This document shows, in pieces, positions 1 to 8,264 of a stretch of 46,413 nt of DNA. A program made the position numbers and the translations under genes. Source of the stretch: Herpetosiphon sp. (GTDB lineage Bacteria; Chloroflexota; Anaerolineae; Anaerolineales; Villigracilaceae); contig DYDH01000010.1 of NCBI GenBank assembly GCA_020717985.1, forward strand, positions 1 to 46,413, read 5' to 3'. How positions within the stretch are numbered: the stretch's first letter is position 1; each line of letters begins with the position of its first letter. The notes beneath the pieces were generated by a model, which was not told where the DNA came from, did not search any database, and was given only the letters and a program-made list of their open reading frames with translations.

Positions 1-2
1 AA

Positions 3-1502
3 TCACGTCTCGGCGGCGGACAAGCCCGCATTGACGCGCAGCACAAAAAGGGACGCCTCACCGCCCGCGAACGCCTGGACTTATTATTGGACAAAGGTTC
101 ATTCCGCGAAGTGGATGCCTTTGTTGTTCATCGCACAAATGACTTTGGGCTTCATGAACAAAAGATCATGAGCGACTCGGTCGTGACTGGCTGGGGCACT
201 ATCGAAGGACGTCTTGTGTATGTGTATTCACAGGATTTCACTGTCTTCGGCGGAAGCCTCGGGGAAGTGCATGCCGAAAAGATTTGTAAGATCATGGATA
301 TGGCAATGAAGAACGGCGCGCCCATCATTGGTTTAAATGATTCAGGCGGCGCGCGTATTCAGGAAGGCGTTGTAGCCCTTGCTGGTTACTCCGATATTTT
401 TCTACGTAACACGATGGCTTCTGGAGTCATCCCGCAAATTTCCGCCATTATGGGACCGTGCGCGGGCGGCGCGGTGTATTCCCCTGCTCTGACAGATTTT
501 ATTTTCATGGCGCGTGATACCTCCTACATGTTCGTTACGGGACCCGATGTTGTAAAAGCCGTAACACATGAAGAAGTGACACAGGAGGAACTCGGCGGCG
601 CAAGCGTTCACTCTGAAAAATCAGGTGTTTGTCACGTTGCCGCGGATAGTGAAGCGGATACGCTTTTCCTCATTCGCAAGCTGCTGGCCTTTTTGCCGCA
701 GAACAACATGGAAGATGCGCCCTTTGTCTTGAACGATGATCCCTTGCGCATGGAAGAAGGTCTAAACGACATTGTCCCTGACGATGCGAACAAGCCTTAC
801 GACATCAAGGAAGTCATCAACATGATCGTGGATAACGGATACTTTTTCGAGATCCACGAAAATTACGCTCAGAATGTGGTCGTGGGCTTTGCGCGTTTGG
901 GCGGACATTCAATCGGCATTATTGCGAATCAGCCGGCGGTATTGGCCGGTGTGCTGGATATTGATGCAAGCGAAAAAGCTGCGCGATTTGTCCGCTTTTG
1001 CGATGCATTCAATATTCCGATCCTCACTTTCGAAGATGTGCCCGGATTTTTGCCCGGAACCAATCAGGAACATCATGGCATCATCCGCTCTGGGGCGAAA
1101 TTGCTTTATGCCTATTGCGAAGCCACTGTGCCGAAATTGACCGTCATCACCCGCAAGGCTTATGGCGGCGCGTACTGTGTGATGTCGTCCAAGCATATCC
1201 GCAGTGACGTGAACTTCGCCTGGCCGACAGCCGAGATTGCGGTGATGGGGCCGGACGGCGCAGTGAGCATCATCTTCCGCAAGGAATTGGATGCAGCGGA
1301 AGACCCCGTTCAAAAGAAAGCCGAACTGGTTGCGGATTACAAGGAAAAATTTGCCAATCCGTATGTTGCCGCACAGCGCGGATACATTGACGATGTGATC
1401 GAGCCAAAGGAAACCCGTCCGCGCTTGATCAATGCGCTGGAAATGTTGAGCAACAAGCGCGATGCGAATCCCGCCAAGAAACACGGAAACATACCTTTAT
1501 AA
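3..1502 (+). CDS. pccB: Acyl-CoA (propionyl-CoA type) carboxylase carboxyltransferase subunit, 5' truncated
   Basis: This subunit transfers carboxyl groups from carboxybiotin to an acyl-CoA, most likely propionyl- or acetyl-CoA. The reading frame is open from base 3 and already encodes the family's N-terminal motif [20 protein letters not shown] upstream of a TTG at 87, so the real start lies outside the window. Two crotonase-like halves are visible. The N-terminal half has an oxyanion region GGARIQEG near visible residue 115 and GGAVYSPAL near 155. The C-terminal half has PGFLPG and [12 protein letters not shown] near 390. The stop is 2 bp before the biotin carboxylase, and the biotin carrier follows, so the three genes probably form one complex and operon. 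Acyl chain specificity cannot be told by eye. The family call is secure. Confidence 0.95.
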   Translation, partial: SRLGGGQARIDAQHKKGRLTARERLDLLLDKGSFREVDAFVVHRTNDFGLHEQKIMSDSVVTGWGTIEGRLVYVYSQDFTVFGGSLGEVHAEKICKIMDMAMKNGAPIIGLNDSGGARIQEGVVALAGYSDIFLRNTMASGVIPQISAIMGPCAGGAVYSPALTDFIFMARDTSYMFVTGPDVVKAVTHEEVTQEELGGASVHSEKSGVCHVAADSEADTLFLIRKLLAFLPQNNMEDAPFVLNDDPLRMEEGLNDIVPDDANKPYDIKEVINMIVDNGYFFEIHENYAQNVVVGFARLGGHSIGIIANQPAVLAGVLDIDASEKAARFVRFCDAFNIPILTFEDVPGFLPGTNQEHHGIIRSGAKLLYAYCEATVPKLTVITRKAYGGAYCVMSSKHIRSDVNFAWPTAEIAVMGPDGAVSIIFRKELDAAEDPVQKKAELVADYKEKFANPYVAAQRGYIDDVIEPKETRPRLINALEMLSNKRDANPAKKHGNIPL

Positions 1503-1504
1503 CC

Positions 1505-3034
1505 ATGTCTACTAAAAAATCACTCATGTTCAAAAAAGTCCTGGTTGCAAATCGTGGCGAGATCGCAGTCCGCATCATCCGCGCCTGCCGTGAACTTGGT
1601 ATTGGGACTGTTGCCGTTTTTTCAGAGGCAGACCGCAGCGCGCTGCATGTCCGCTATGCTGACGAAGCCTATTTTATCGGACCAGCCCCCTCGCGCGATT
1701 CGTATTTACGCGCCGATAAAATTTTTGATGTCGCCAAAAAATCCGGTGCAGACGCGATCCATCCTGGTTATGGTTTCCTCGCAGAGCGTGAAGATTTTTC
1801 CGCGAAATGCGACGATCTGGGAATCAAGTTTATTGGTCCCAAGCCATCGTCCATTGCGGCAATGGGAGATAAAGGCAAGGCGCGCGCAACTGTTGTCAAA
1901 GCTGGCGTGCCGGTTGTGCCCGGCACGGAAGACGTTGGCAATATGACCAATGATGATCTTCTTGCCATCGCGCCCTCCATCGGATTTCCATTGCTGATCA
2001 AAGCCACTGCGGGCGGCGGCGGAAAAGGCATGAGGGAAGTAAAAAGCCTGGAGGAAATGCCGACCCTGCTTGCATCCGCCAGACGCGAAGCGGAATCATC
2101 CTTTGGCGACGGGAATGTTTATCTTGAAAAATTAATCGAAGGCGCGCGCCACATCGAATTCCAGATCATGGCAGATTCGTTTGGCAACGTCATTCACCTT
2201 GGTGAGCGCGAATGTTCCATTCAACGCCGTCATCAAAAATTGCTGGAAGAATCGCCGTCCATATTTTTGGATGATGAACTGCGCGAGAAAATGGGAAACA
2301 TCGCCGTGAAATCCGCGCAGGCTGTAGATTACGTCAACGCGGGCACGATCGAATTCCTGGTGGATAAAGATCGTAATTTCTACTTCCTCGAAATGAACAC
2401 GCGCCTGCAAGTGGAGCATCCCATCACAGAAATGGTCACAGGCGTGGACATTGTCGCTGAGCAGATCCGCATTGCGCGTGGGCGGCAACTGAGTTACTCG
2501 CAAGACCAGATCAAGTTTAACGGTCATTCAATCGAATGCCGCATCAACGCCGAAGACCCATTCAACGGCTTTATGCCATCCACAGGGCGCATTACGCACA
2601 GCCTGCTGCCCACCGGTCCCGGTGTGCGTGTGGATACAGGCGTTTACCCTGGTTTTGAGATCACCCCCTTCTACGACCCCATGATCGCAAAACTAATCGT
2701 GTGGGGCGAAACACGCGCGCAAGCCATCCTGCGTATGCGCCGCGCGTTGGAGGAATATCGCATTGTTGGCGTGCGCACCAACATCCCCTTCCACCAAACA
2801 TTAATGGATTCGCATCGCTTCATGGGCGGACAATTTGATACTCGTTTTGTGGAAGAACGTTTTTCGATGGATGATGCGGTTGAGTCGCGTGCGGCAAATG
2901 CGGAAATTGCGGCCATTCTCGCCACATTGGTTGCCCACCAACAAACTGAACGCAACGCAAACATTGTCCGCCGAAATGAACGCGACACAAGCAACTGGAA
3001 ATGGGTCGGTCGCTGGGAACGCATGCACCGATAG
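1505..3034 (+). CDS. accC: Biotin carboxylase subunit of acyl-CoA carboxylase
   Basis: This enzyme is an ATP-grasp protein that carboxylates the biotin on the carrier subunit with bicarbonate and ATP. The N-terminal motif KVLVANRGEIAVRIIRACRE, the glycine-rich ATP loop GGGGKGMR near residue 168 and the metal/bicarbonate region EMNTRLQVEHPITE near residue 296 are all present. The length of 509 residues is usual for a stand-alone biotin carboxylase with a C-terminal extension. Most homologues start at the internal ATG at 1526 (MFKKVLVANRGE). Neither start has a clear ribosome-binding site, so the first seven residues are uncertain. The gene lies 2 bp after pccB and is probably cotranscribed with it. 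It could equally be named pccA. Confidence 0.94.
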   Translation: MSTKKSLMFKKVLVANRGEIAVRIIRACRELGIGTVAVFSEADRSALHVRYADEAYFIGPAPSRDSYLRADKIFDVAKKSGADAIHPGYGFLAEREDFSAKCDDLGIKFIGPKPSSIAAMGDKGKARATVVKAGVPVVPGTEDVGNMTNDDLLAIAPSIGFPLLIKATAGGGGKGMREVKSLEEMPTLLASARREAESSFGDGNVYLEKLIEGARHIEFQIMADSFGNVIHLGERECSIQRRHQKLLEESPSIFLDDELREKMGNIAVKSAQAVDYVNAGTIEFLVDKDRNFYFLEMNTRLQVEHPITEMVTGVDIVAEQIRIARGRQLSYSQDQIKFNGHSIECRINAEDPFNGFMPSTGRITHSLLPTGPGVRVDTGVYPGFEITPFYDPMIAKLIVWGETRAQAILRMRRALEEYRIVGVRTNIPFHQTLMDSHRFMGGQFDTRFVEERFSMDDAVESRAANAEIAAILATLVAHQQTERNANIVRRNERDTSNWKWVGRWERMHR

Positions 3035-3046
3035 AAATTTACGATT

Positions 3047-3090
3047 GGTGGTCGAGTAGAGCGGGCGCACTTCCCGCTTGTATCGAGACC
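3047..3090. repeat. REP-like palindrome between accC and accB
   Basis: A perfect 6-bp stem (AGCGGG at 3060-3065, CCCGCT at 3073-3078, 7-nt loop) sits inside an imperfect outer arm formed by GGTCGAG at 3050 and TCGAGACC at 3083. The arrangement GTGGTCGAGTAG...TATCGAGACC resembles widespread bacterial extragenic palindromes. The hairpin is flanked by an 11-bp direct repeat, ATTTACGATTG, at 3037-3047 and 3107-3117. It splits an otherwise tight carboxylase operon. Confidence 0.6.
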
Positions 3091-3127
3091 CAATTTTTGA
3101 TTGACGATTTACGATTGAGGTTGATTA

Positions 3128-3625
3128 ATGAAATATATTACAACAATTGACGGTAAAGAGTTTGAGATCGAAGTTGTGGATGAGAACCATATCCGCATTG
3201 GCGACCGTTTGCTTGAGGTTGATTTTGAGTCAGTAAGCGGACAGCCCGTTTTCTCCCTGATCCTCGATGGCAAATCTTACGAATCTTTTGTGTATCAAGG
3301 CGATGAAGATTGGGAAGTTCTGATCCGTGGTCGGCAATATCAGGTCAAAATTGAGGATGAACGCGAGAAACGGCTGAAAGCCTCGGCAGGCGCAGGGTCA
3401 ACCGAAGGCGGTGAGTTCCATCTCAAAGCTCCAATGCCCGGATTGGTTGTTGCGGTCCTGATCGAAGAAGGTCAGGAAGTAAAGAAAGGACAGGTCATGC
3501 TGATCCTCGAATCGATGAAGATGCAGAACGAACTCAAAGCCCCACGTGACGGAGTCATGGGGCGTGTGCGCGTAAAAGCGGGTGAAAGTGTGGAGCAAAG
3601 ACAGACTTTGTTAAGTGTTCATTAA
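3128..3625 (+). CDS. accB: Biotin carboxyl carrier protein
   Basis: This is the biotin carrier subunit that shuttles the carboxyl group between the two preceding enzymes. The C-terminal biotinyl domain holds APMPGLVVAVLIEEGQEV followed by the biotinylation motif ESMKMQNE, with the modified lysine at residue 131. The N-terminal about 80 residues form a small beta-rich domain, and a charged, Ala/Gly-rich linker around residues 80-95 precedes the biotinyl domain, as in oxaloacetate decarboxylase and propionyl-CoA carboxylase type carriers. A GAGG sequence lies 7 bp upstream of the ATG. The gene is separated from accC by a 93-bp spacer carrying a REP-like hairpin, but is still probably in the same operon. 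Confidence 0.93.
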   Translation: MKYITTIDGKEFEIEVVDENHIRIGDRLLEVDFESVSGQPVFSLILDGKSYESFVYQGDEDWEVLIRGRQYQVKIEDEREKRLKASAGAGSTEGGEFHLKAPMPGLVVAVLIEEGQEVKKGQVMLILESMKMQNELKAPRDGVMGRVRVKAGESVEQRQTLLSVH

Positions 3626-3639
3626 AATGTTAAAATAGG

Positions 3640-3694
3640 GACAGTCACTGGCGCAGCCAGATTCTTCAAATGCAAGCCGCCCAAAGTGACTGTC
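3640..3694. repeat. Extragenic palindrome with nested hairpin
   Basis: A perfect 10-bp inverted repeat (GACAGTCACT at 3640-3649, AGTGACTGTC at 3685-3694) encloses a second, compact stem CTGGC-GCA-GCCAG at 3648-3660. The element starts 15 bp after the accB stop and ends just before the CYTH gene. It is followed by no T-run, so it reads better as a repeat element than as an intrinsic terminator. Confidence 0.55.
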
Positions 3695-3724
3695 ATCTGG
3701 GAATCACCAATTAAGGCTAAAAAC

Positions 3725-4333
3725 ATGAATGGACACGAAACTGAAGCCAAGTTCTACATACAAAACTTAAGAAAGATAGAATTGCGCCTTCAAGAGTTGA
3801 AGGCGCAATTGATTCAACCGCGCATCCACGAAACCAACCTGCGTTTCGACAACGCAAGTAGCGACCTGAGACGCTCCTACCGGGTCCTGCGATTAAGGCA
3901 GGATGAAAAGGCGCGTTTCACATTCAAAGGTCCAAGCGAAGAAAAGGAAGGCGGAATACTTAGCCGTCGGGAAATTGAATTTGTGGTTGAGGATTTTGAA
4001 AGCGCCAGGCAGTTTTTGGAAGCTTTGGGGTTTGAAGCTGTGGTTTTTTATGAAAAATTCCGCACAACCTATCAATTAAATGATACTCACATCATGTTGG
4101 ATGAATTACCCTACGGCGAGTTCATTGAGATTGAAGGGGAAAGCGCGGAAGAGATACACAATACCGCCAATTTACTTGGGCTCAACTGGGATGCAATGGT
4201 AAAGGCAGGCTATCACGCCTTGTTCGAACGGGCAGCCGGAAAATACGACCTGGAGCTTTCGCAATTGAGTTTTGCCGCACTTAAAAAAGTTAAGATCACG
4301 CCGGAGGATTTAAGTATCCAAGCCGCCGATTAA
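3725..4333 (+). CDS. CYTH-domain protein (class IV adenylate cyclase / thiamine-triphosphatase-like)
   Basis: CYTH enzymes bind triphosphate compounds and metal ions inside a beta-barrel. Some make cAMP (CyaB), others hydrolyse thiamine triphosphate or polyphosphate. The family signature ExExK is seen at the N-terminus as E5-T-E7-A-K9. Further basic and acidic barrel residues follow (VLRLRQDEKARFTFKG, REIEF, YEKFRTTY, LDELPYGEFIEIEG), as in CyaB-type proteins. I chose the ATG at 3725, giving 202 residues. A GTG at 3686 is possible but lies in the palindrome and places the ExExK motif unusually far in. The substrate is not predictable. The gene is not obviously linked to its neighbours. Confidence 0.82.
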   Translation: MNGHETEAKFYIQNLRKIELRLQELKAQLIQPRIHETNLRFDNASSDLRRSYRVLRLRQDEKARFTFKGPSEEKEGGILSRREIEFVVEDFESARQFLEALGFEAVVFYEKFRTTYQLNDTHIMLDELPYGEFIEIEGESAEEIHNTANLLGLNWDAMVKAGYHALFERAAGKYDLELSQLSFAALKKVKITPEDLSIQAAD

Positions 4334-4439
4334 TTTCCATCGCCATAGGCGGAAAATTTTCGAACGAACTTCAAAATTTGGGTTTATACTTCAAGGGAAA
4401 ATCGTTACGATCAGAGTGCTTGCAAAGGACTGCAATGTG

Positions 4440-5750
4440 ATGAAGTTTTTTATTATCATTTCGACGCTGCTTCTTATTTTAGGCTGCGGGGGTGGAACAA
4501 TAACTCCTACTGTATTTCCTCCAACTTCCACCCCGACCATCCCAACCATTACGCCAATAACGCCCACTCCAATTAAAGAAACTACTTATTATGTATCCGC
4601 AGAAGGGAACGATGCCAATCCCGGCTCCCTTGACCAACCCTGGCAAACTATTCAAAAGGCGGTCAATACTACAGTAGCTGGTGACACGATATTAGTACGG
4701 GGCGGCGAGTATGTCACTGTTAATGGAGGCTGGAATTTCCGGAATTCCGGCACACAAATCAATCCAATTACTCTAAGAAATTATCCTGGAGAACAAGCAG
4801 TTATCAAAATCAATCAGGCATCTGACAATTACCCACCCTTTAGATGTTGGTTCTCAACAATTGATCCCATCGGCTGGCAAACAACAAAAGCCGACTTTAT
4901 CCATGTCATGGGAACAGATGTCACCCCGCGCGTTTTATCCAATGGGGTTGTAAGTCAAAAAGGGATTGTTATTCAAGGCACTGAGGGCGAACAGGTATAT
5001 AGTTTTACCGTAACCGGCTGCGACTATTGGGAAGTGGCGGGAATTGACTTTATCGAAACAGCGGCGGGTATTCGCACATGGAAACGCAATTACCAGACCC
5101 TGGACGATAACAGCGCGGATTATTGGTACGTGCATCACAACCGTGTTTATAACTATTATCGCGAGTCCGGAATGCAATTCAACGGAAACTTCAATGTCAT
5201 TGAAAACAACGAGATTTACAAAGTAAGCAATCGACTGGATACCCCACATGGCTGCCAAATGTTAAACCTGCTTGGGAATAATAATATTGTACATGGGAAT
5301 ATACTGAGTCGTATGGGAAGCACAGCCAATTGCCTTGGTCTCCTCTTTGAATGGGACCTATCAGATGCAAACATTGTTGAACAAAACAGGATCACCGATG
5401 TCCCAGTCGGCATAGCTTTTCAGGGCGGGGATAATAATATAATTCAAAATAACTATATCGTTGCATCCCCAAACCCGAAAGGGTCAGGTGTTGAGATAGC
5501 CTCTTACGACAACGAAACATCCTGGCCGTGCAATGATTATGCCGGTTCCGGTTCTTCATCAGAGGCGCTACTGCCCCCCAACGACCCATCACATCCTGAC
5601 TACCTGTATTACTTCAATCCGCGCAATTGCCACTCCATGAGTAACCAGATTATTGGCAACACCATCCTTGGATTCAAGGATCCGTGGAGCATGTATCCAG
5701 TCTTGGAGAATAGCAATATCTTTCGGGATAACGTAACCTCACAGCCATAA
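4440..5750 (+). CDS. Secreted lipoprotein with right-handed parallel beta-helix
   Basis: The first 16 residues form a type II signal peptide ending in the lipobox LILGC (Cys16), followed by a Thr/Pro-rich linker, so the mature protein should be anchored outside the membrane. The next block, YYVSAEGNDANPGSLDQPWQ, is typical of DUF1565/pectate-lyase-like beta-helix proteins. The remainder has repeated Asn/Ile-rich rungs (for example NVIENNEIYKV, NNIVHGNIL, NNIIQNNYIV) that stack in such helices. The enzymatic role, if any, is unknown. A carbohydrate lyase or epimerase is possible given the adjacent polysaccharide genes, but no catalytic residues were identified. Start at ATG 4440, with GTG 4437 or GTG 4416 as alternatives. 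Confidence 0.82.
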   Translation: MKFFIIISTLLLILGCGGGTITPTVFPPTSTPTIPTITPITPTPIKETTYYVSAEGNDANPGSLDQPWQTIQKAVNTTVAGDTILVRGGEYVTVNGGWNFRNSGTQINPITLRNYPGEQAVIKINQASDNYPPFRCWFSTIDPIGWQTTKADFIHVMGTDVTPRVLSNGVVSQKGIVIQGTEGEQVYSFTVTGCDYWEVAGIDFIETAAGIRTWKRNYQTLDDNSADYWYVHHNRVYNYYRESGMQFNGNFNVIENNEIYKVSNRLDTPHGCQMLNLLGNNNIVHGNILSRMGSTANCLGLLFEWDLSDANIVEQNRITDVPVGIAFQGGDNNIIQNNYIVASPNPKGSGVEIASYDNETSWPCNDYAGSGSSSEALLPPNDPSHPDYLYYFNPRNCHSMSNQIIGNTILGFKDPWSMYPVLENSNIFRDNVTSQP

Positions 5751-5826
5751 ACAACCCGTCCCGTCAATGGTCTACGCCCACCGATAAGATTGCGGAACTG
5801 TTGCTTATTCGCAAAGGAAAAGCCGA

Positions 5827-7305
5827 ATGAACACAGCCGATTATTTACTAAAATCTTCCACAGATAATGATATTGTTCTTATCACTCCAAAAGAACAGTA
5901 TACCTATCGGGATTTGAAAGATGCTGTCCTTGTGATGCTGGATGAGTTTCGATCCAGTGGAATGATCCCCGGTGACCGCGCGGGCATTTTGGGAAGCAAT
6001 TCCCTGTTCTGGGTTGCCAGTTATCTGGCCGCAATGAAGATTGGCGCAATTGCAGTTCCTTTTGCTACAAAACTCCCACAGGACGAACTGGCAGGGCAGA
6101 TCGGGCAAATCGGCTGTAAGGTCTTATGTGTAGAAAAAAGACTGCGCCAAAAATATTCATCCATTTTTCCGGATTCTCTTCACCTGCTTGACGAGAAAGT
6201 GTTAATAAGGCGGGTCGCCAATACCTGGCCCAGCGACCAGCCTGAATTTGACGAAAACCAGGATGCCGCCTGGATGCTGACTTCAGGCACAACAGCCAGA
6301 CCCAGGGTGGTCAGGATCACCCACCTCAACATTCAGTCGAATACAGATTCGATCATCCAGTATTTGGGTTTGACAAACTCGGAACGAATGATGGTCATTT
6401 TGCCGTTTTATTACTGCTTTGGCACATCATTACTGCATACTTATCTTAGGTCCGGCGGGTCGTTGGTTCTTGGCGATACAGTGGTGTTTCCGGAAAAAGT
6501 CCTTGAACTGATGGAGGAAAAAGCCTGCACCGGATTTGCCGGTGTTCCCACAACTTTTCAGATGTATCTGCGTAATTCGTCCTTTCCAAACCGCGCCCTG
6601 CCCGCGCTGCGACAAATCCAACAGGCTGGCGGAAAACTCTCGACTGTATTAATCGAGGAGCTTATACGCAGCCGCCCGGAAGCAAAGATCTACATTATGT
6701 ACGGGCAAACAGAGGCTACCGCGCGCCTGTCCTATTTACCTCCAAACCTCTTAAAAGCCAAGATTGGCTCCATTGGACGCGGAATACCTGATGTGGAATT
6801 AAAAATTTTGAATGAAGATGGTGTACAGGTGAAACCGGGAGAAATTGGCGAGATCGTTGCCTGGGGAAAAAACATCTCCCCGGGGTATCTTAATGAGCCG
6901 GAAATAAACGCCGAAAAATTTATCGCTGGCTCTTTACGAACCGGGGATATGGCGATCATTGACGAGGACGGTTATATTTACATAGTTGATCGTAAGAGTG
7001 ATTTCATTAAATCCTATGGAAATCGTGTCAGCAGTCAGGAAGTTGAAGCTTGCATCCTGGAGATCAAGGAAGTGGTGGCGGTGGCGGTAATTGGAGTACC
7101 CGATCCAATTCGCGGAGAAGCCATCCGCGCATTTGTTGTTTTACGTACAAACGCAGATGTTACCGAAAATACAATTATTAATCATTGTATGCAGCGCCTA
7201 GCGCGCTATTTGATCCCCAGGGATGTTGTTTTCATACAAAGTCTGCCTACGAACCAGCATGGGAAAGTGGTCAAGTCAGAATTAAAGAAAATTGAGGTGT
7301 CATGA
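5827..7305 (+). CDS. AMP-forming acyl/aryl ligase (ANL superfamily)
   Basis: The protein activates a carboxylic acid as an acyl-adenylate and then loads it on CoA or a carrier protein. The full set of ANL motifs is present: phosphate loop TSGTTARPR at residues 152-160 (the usual Gly after TT is Ala and the Lys is Arg), YGQTEATAR, RTGDMAIIDEDGYIYIVDRKSDF, and the C-terminal lysine motif LPTNQHGKVVKSEL. At 492 residues it is a stand-alone ligase without thiolation or condensation domains. It overlaps the next gene by 4 bp (ATGA), implying translational coupling. An orphan ACP lies 4 kb away on the opposite strand, and loading of that ACP is my inference. No signal peptide is present. The substrate is unknown. 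Confidence 0.88.
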   Translation: MNTADYLLKSSTDNDIVLITPKEQYTYRDLKDAVLVMLDEFRSSGMIPGDRAGILGSNSLFWVASYLAAMKIGAIAVPFATKLPQDELAGQIGQIGCKVLCVEKRLRQKYSSIFPDSLHLLDEKVLIRRVANTWPSDQPEFDENQDAAWMLTSGTTARPRVVRITHLNIQSNTDSIIQYLGLTNSERMMVILPFYYCFGTSLLHTYLRSGGSLVLGDTVVFPEKVLELMEEKACTGFAGVPTTFQMYLRNSSFPNRALPALRQIQQAGGKLSTVLIEELIRSRPEAKIYIMYGQTEATARLSYLPPNLLKAKIGSIGRGIPDVELKILNEDGVQVKPGEIGEIVAWGKNISPGYLNEPEINAEKFIAGSLRTGDMAIIDEDGYIYIVDRKSDFIKSYGNRVSSQEVEACILEIKEVVAVAVIGVPDPIRGEAIRAFVVLRTNADVTENTIINHCMQRLARYLIPRDVVFIQSLPTNQHGKVVKSELKKIEVS

Positions 7306-8264
7306 ATACAGAAGATGAAACTGTTGCGCCCAAACAGCCTGTACCCTTGGTCTTTATTCATCACTCCAGCGGCGGAAACTGGCTGGCAGATCGCAATGGA
7401 GGTCTGGGAATTGCTTTGCGCGAGAATAATTATTTTGTCAGCGACACCAATTATGGGTGGGGACCAGATCAAATAGGCAGTCGAACCGACATCGGTCATT
7501 GGTGGGAGTGGTTCTGCGAACCGACGCGCAGTCCGCTATATCTGAATGCGCTGTTCAACGAAAGCGGTCAAAACACTGCTTACTCCCGTTTGCAAATATC
7601 ACCGCCTGGCGAGAACGAGATCATTTTATTTAAATCTTGTTTTCCCAACTCAACTTTGCGAGGCGATCCTGCGGCAACTATTCCTCCCATCGAGAAAAAT
7701 CCAATGCGGGGTCAAAAGGCGGCACCTGTTCCACAAAATCCCAAAAAAATTAATCGTTACCTGATATACAAAGCGAAGTCCATGGTGAAGACGTTGCTTG
7801 GAAAAAACAAAAACGAGCGGACCTACACAATTGCCAATGCCAGGGGAATTTATATCGAGCTGTTAAATTGTTTCCAGAAACATGCTGATAAATTGTTCAT
7901 TGTGCTCACAGCGCCTCCATTGCGAGTTTCTTCATTTGCGTCCAACACACGCGCCTTTAATCAGTGGCTGGTAAACGACTGGCTGGCAGATTACCCATTG
8001 AAGAATGTGGCTGTTTTTGATTACTTCAATGTGCTCTCAACCAATGGCGGAAACCCCGATATAAACGACCTTATGCAGGAAACTGGTAACCATCATCGCT
8101 GGTGGAATGGCGCAGTCCAACATCAAACAGATACTAAATTCAATCTGTTGGCATACCCGACCAGTGACGACCATGCCAACAAAGCTGGCAATCAAAAAGC
8201 AACAGCAGAATTCGTGCCGTTGCTTAATGTGTTTTATCAACGCTGGAAAAAATCTACGGATTAA
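7302..8264 (+). CDS. Uncharacterised cytoplasmic SGNH-like protein
   Basis: I do not recognise a named family. An N-terminal FIHHSSGGNW could be a serine nucleophile region. The middle has the alpha/beta pattern of a hydrolase (KLFIVLTAPPL, then a strand NVAVFDYFNVL). Near the C-terminus SDDHANKAGNQKATAEF looks like the Asp-x-x-His block V of SGNH/GDSL enzymes. A Lys/Pro-rich stretch around residues 145-175 is probably an insertion. There is no signal peptide. It is coupled to the upstream AMP ligase by a 4-bp overlap and meets nadE tail to tail. A role in transferring or releasing the acyl group activated by the ligase is inference. The fold assignment is tentative. Confidence 0.6.
   Translation: MNTEDETVAPKQPVPLVFIHHSSGGNWLADRNGGLGIALRENNYFVSDTNYGWGPDQIGSRTDIGHWWEWFCEPTRSPLYLNALFNESGQNTAYSRLQISPPGENEIILFKSCFPNSTLRGDPAATIPPIEKNPMRGQKAAPVPQNPKKINRYLIYKAKSMVKTLLGKNKNERTYTIANARGIYIELLNCFQKHADKLFIVLTAPPLRVSSFASNTRAFNQWLVNDWLADYPLKNVAVFDYFNVLSTNGGNPDINDLMQETGNHHRWWNGAVQHQTDTKFNLLAYPTSDDHANKAGNQKATAEFVPLLNVFYQRWKKSTD

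Noticed and set aside
909-1484. Minus-strand open frame opposite pccB
   Set aside because: Antisense to the conserved carboxyltransferase domain, with no start signals or motifs.
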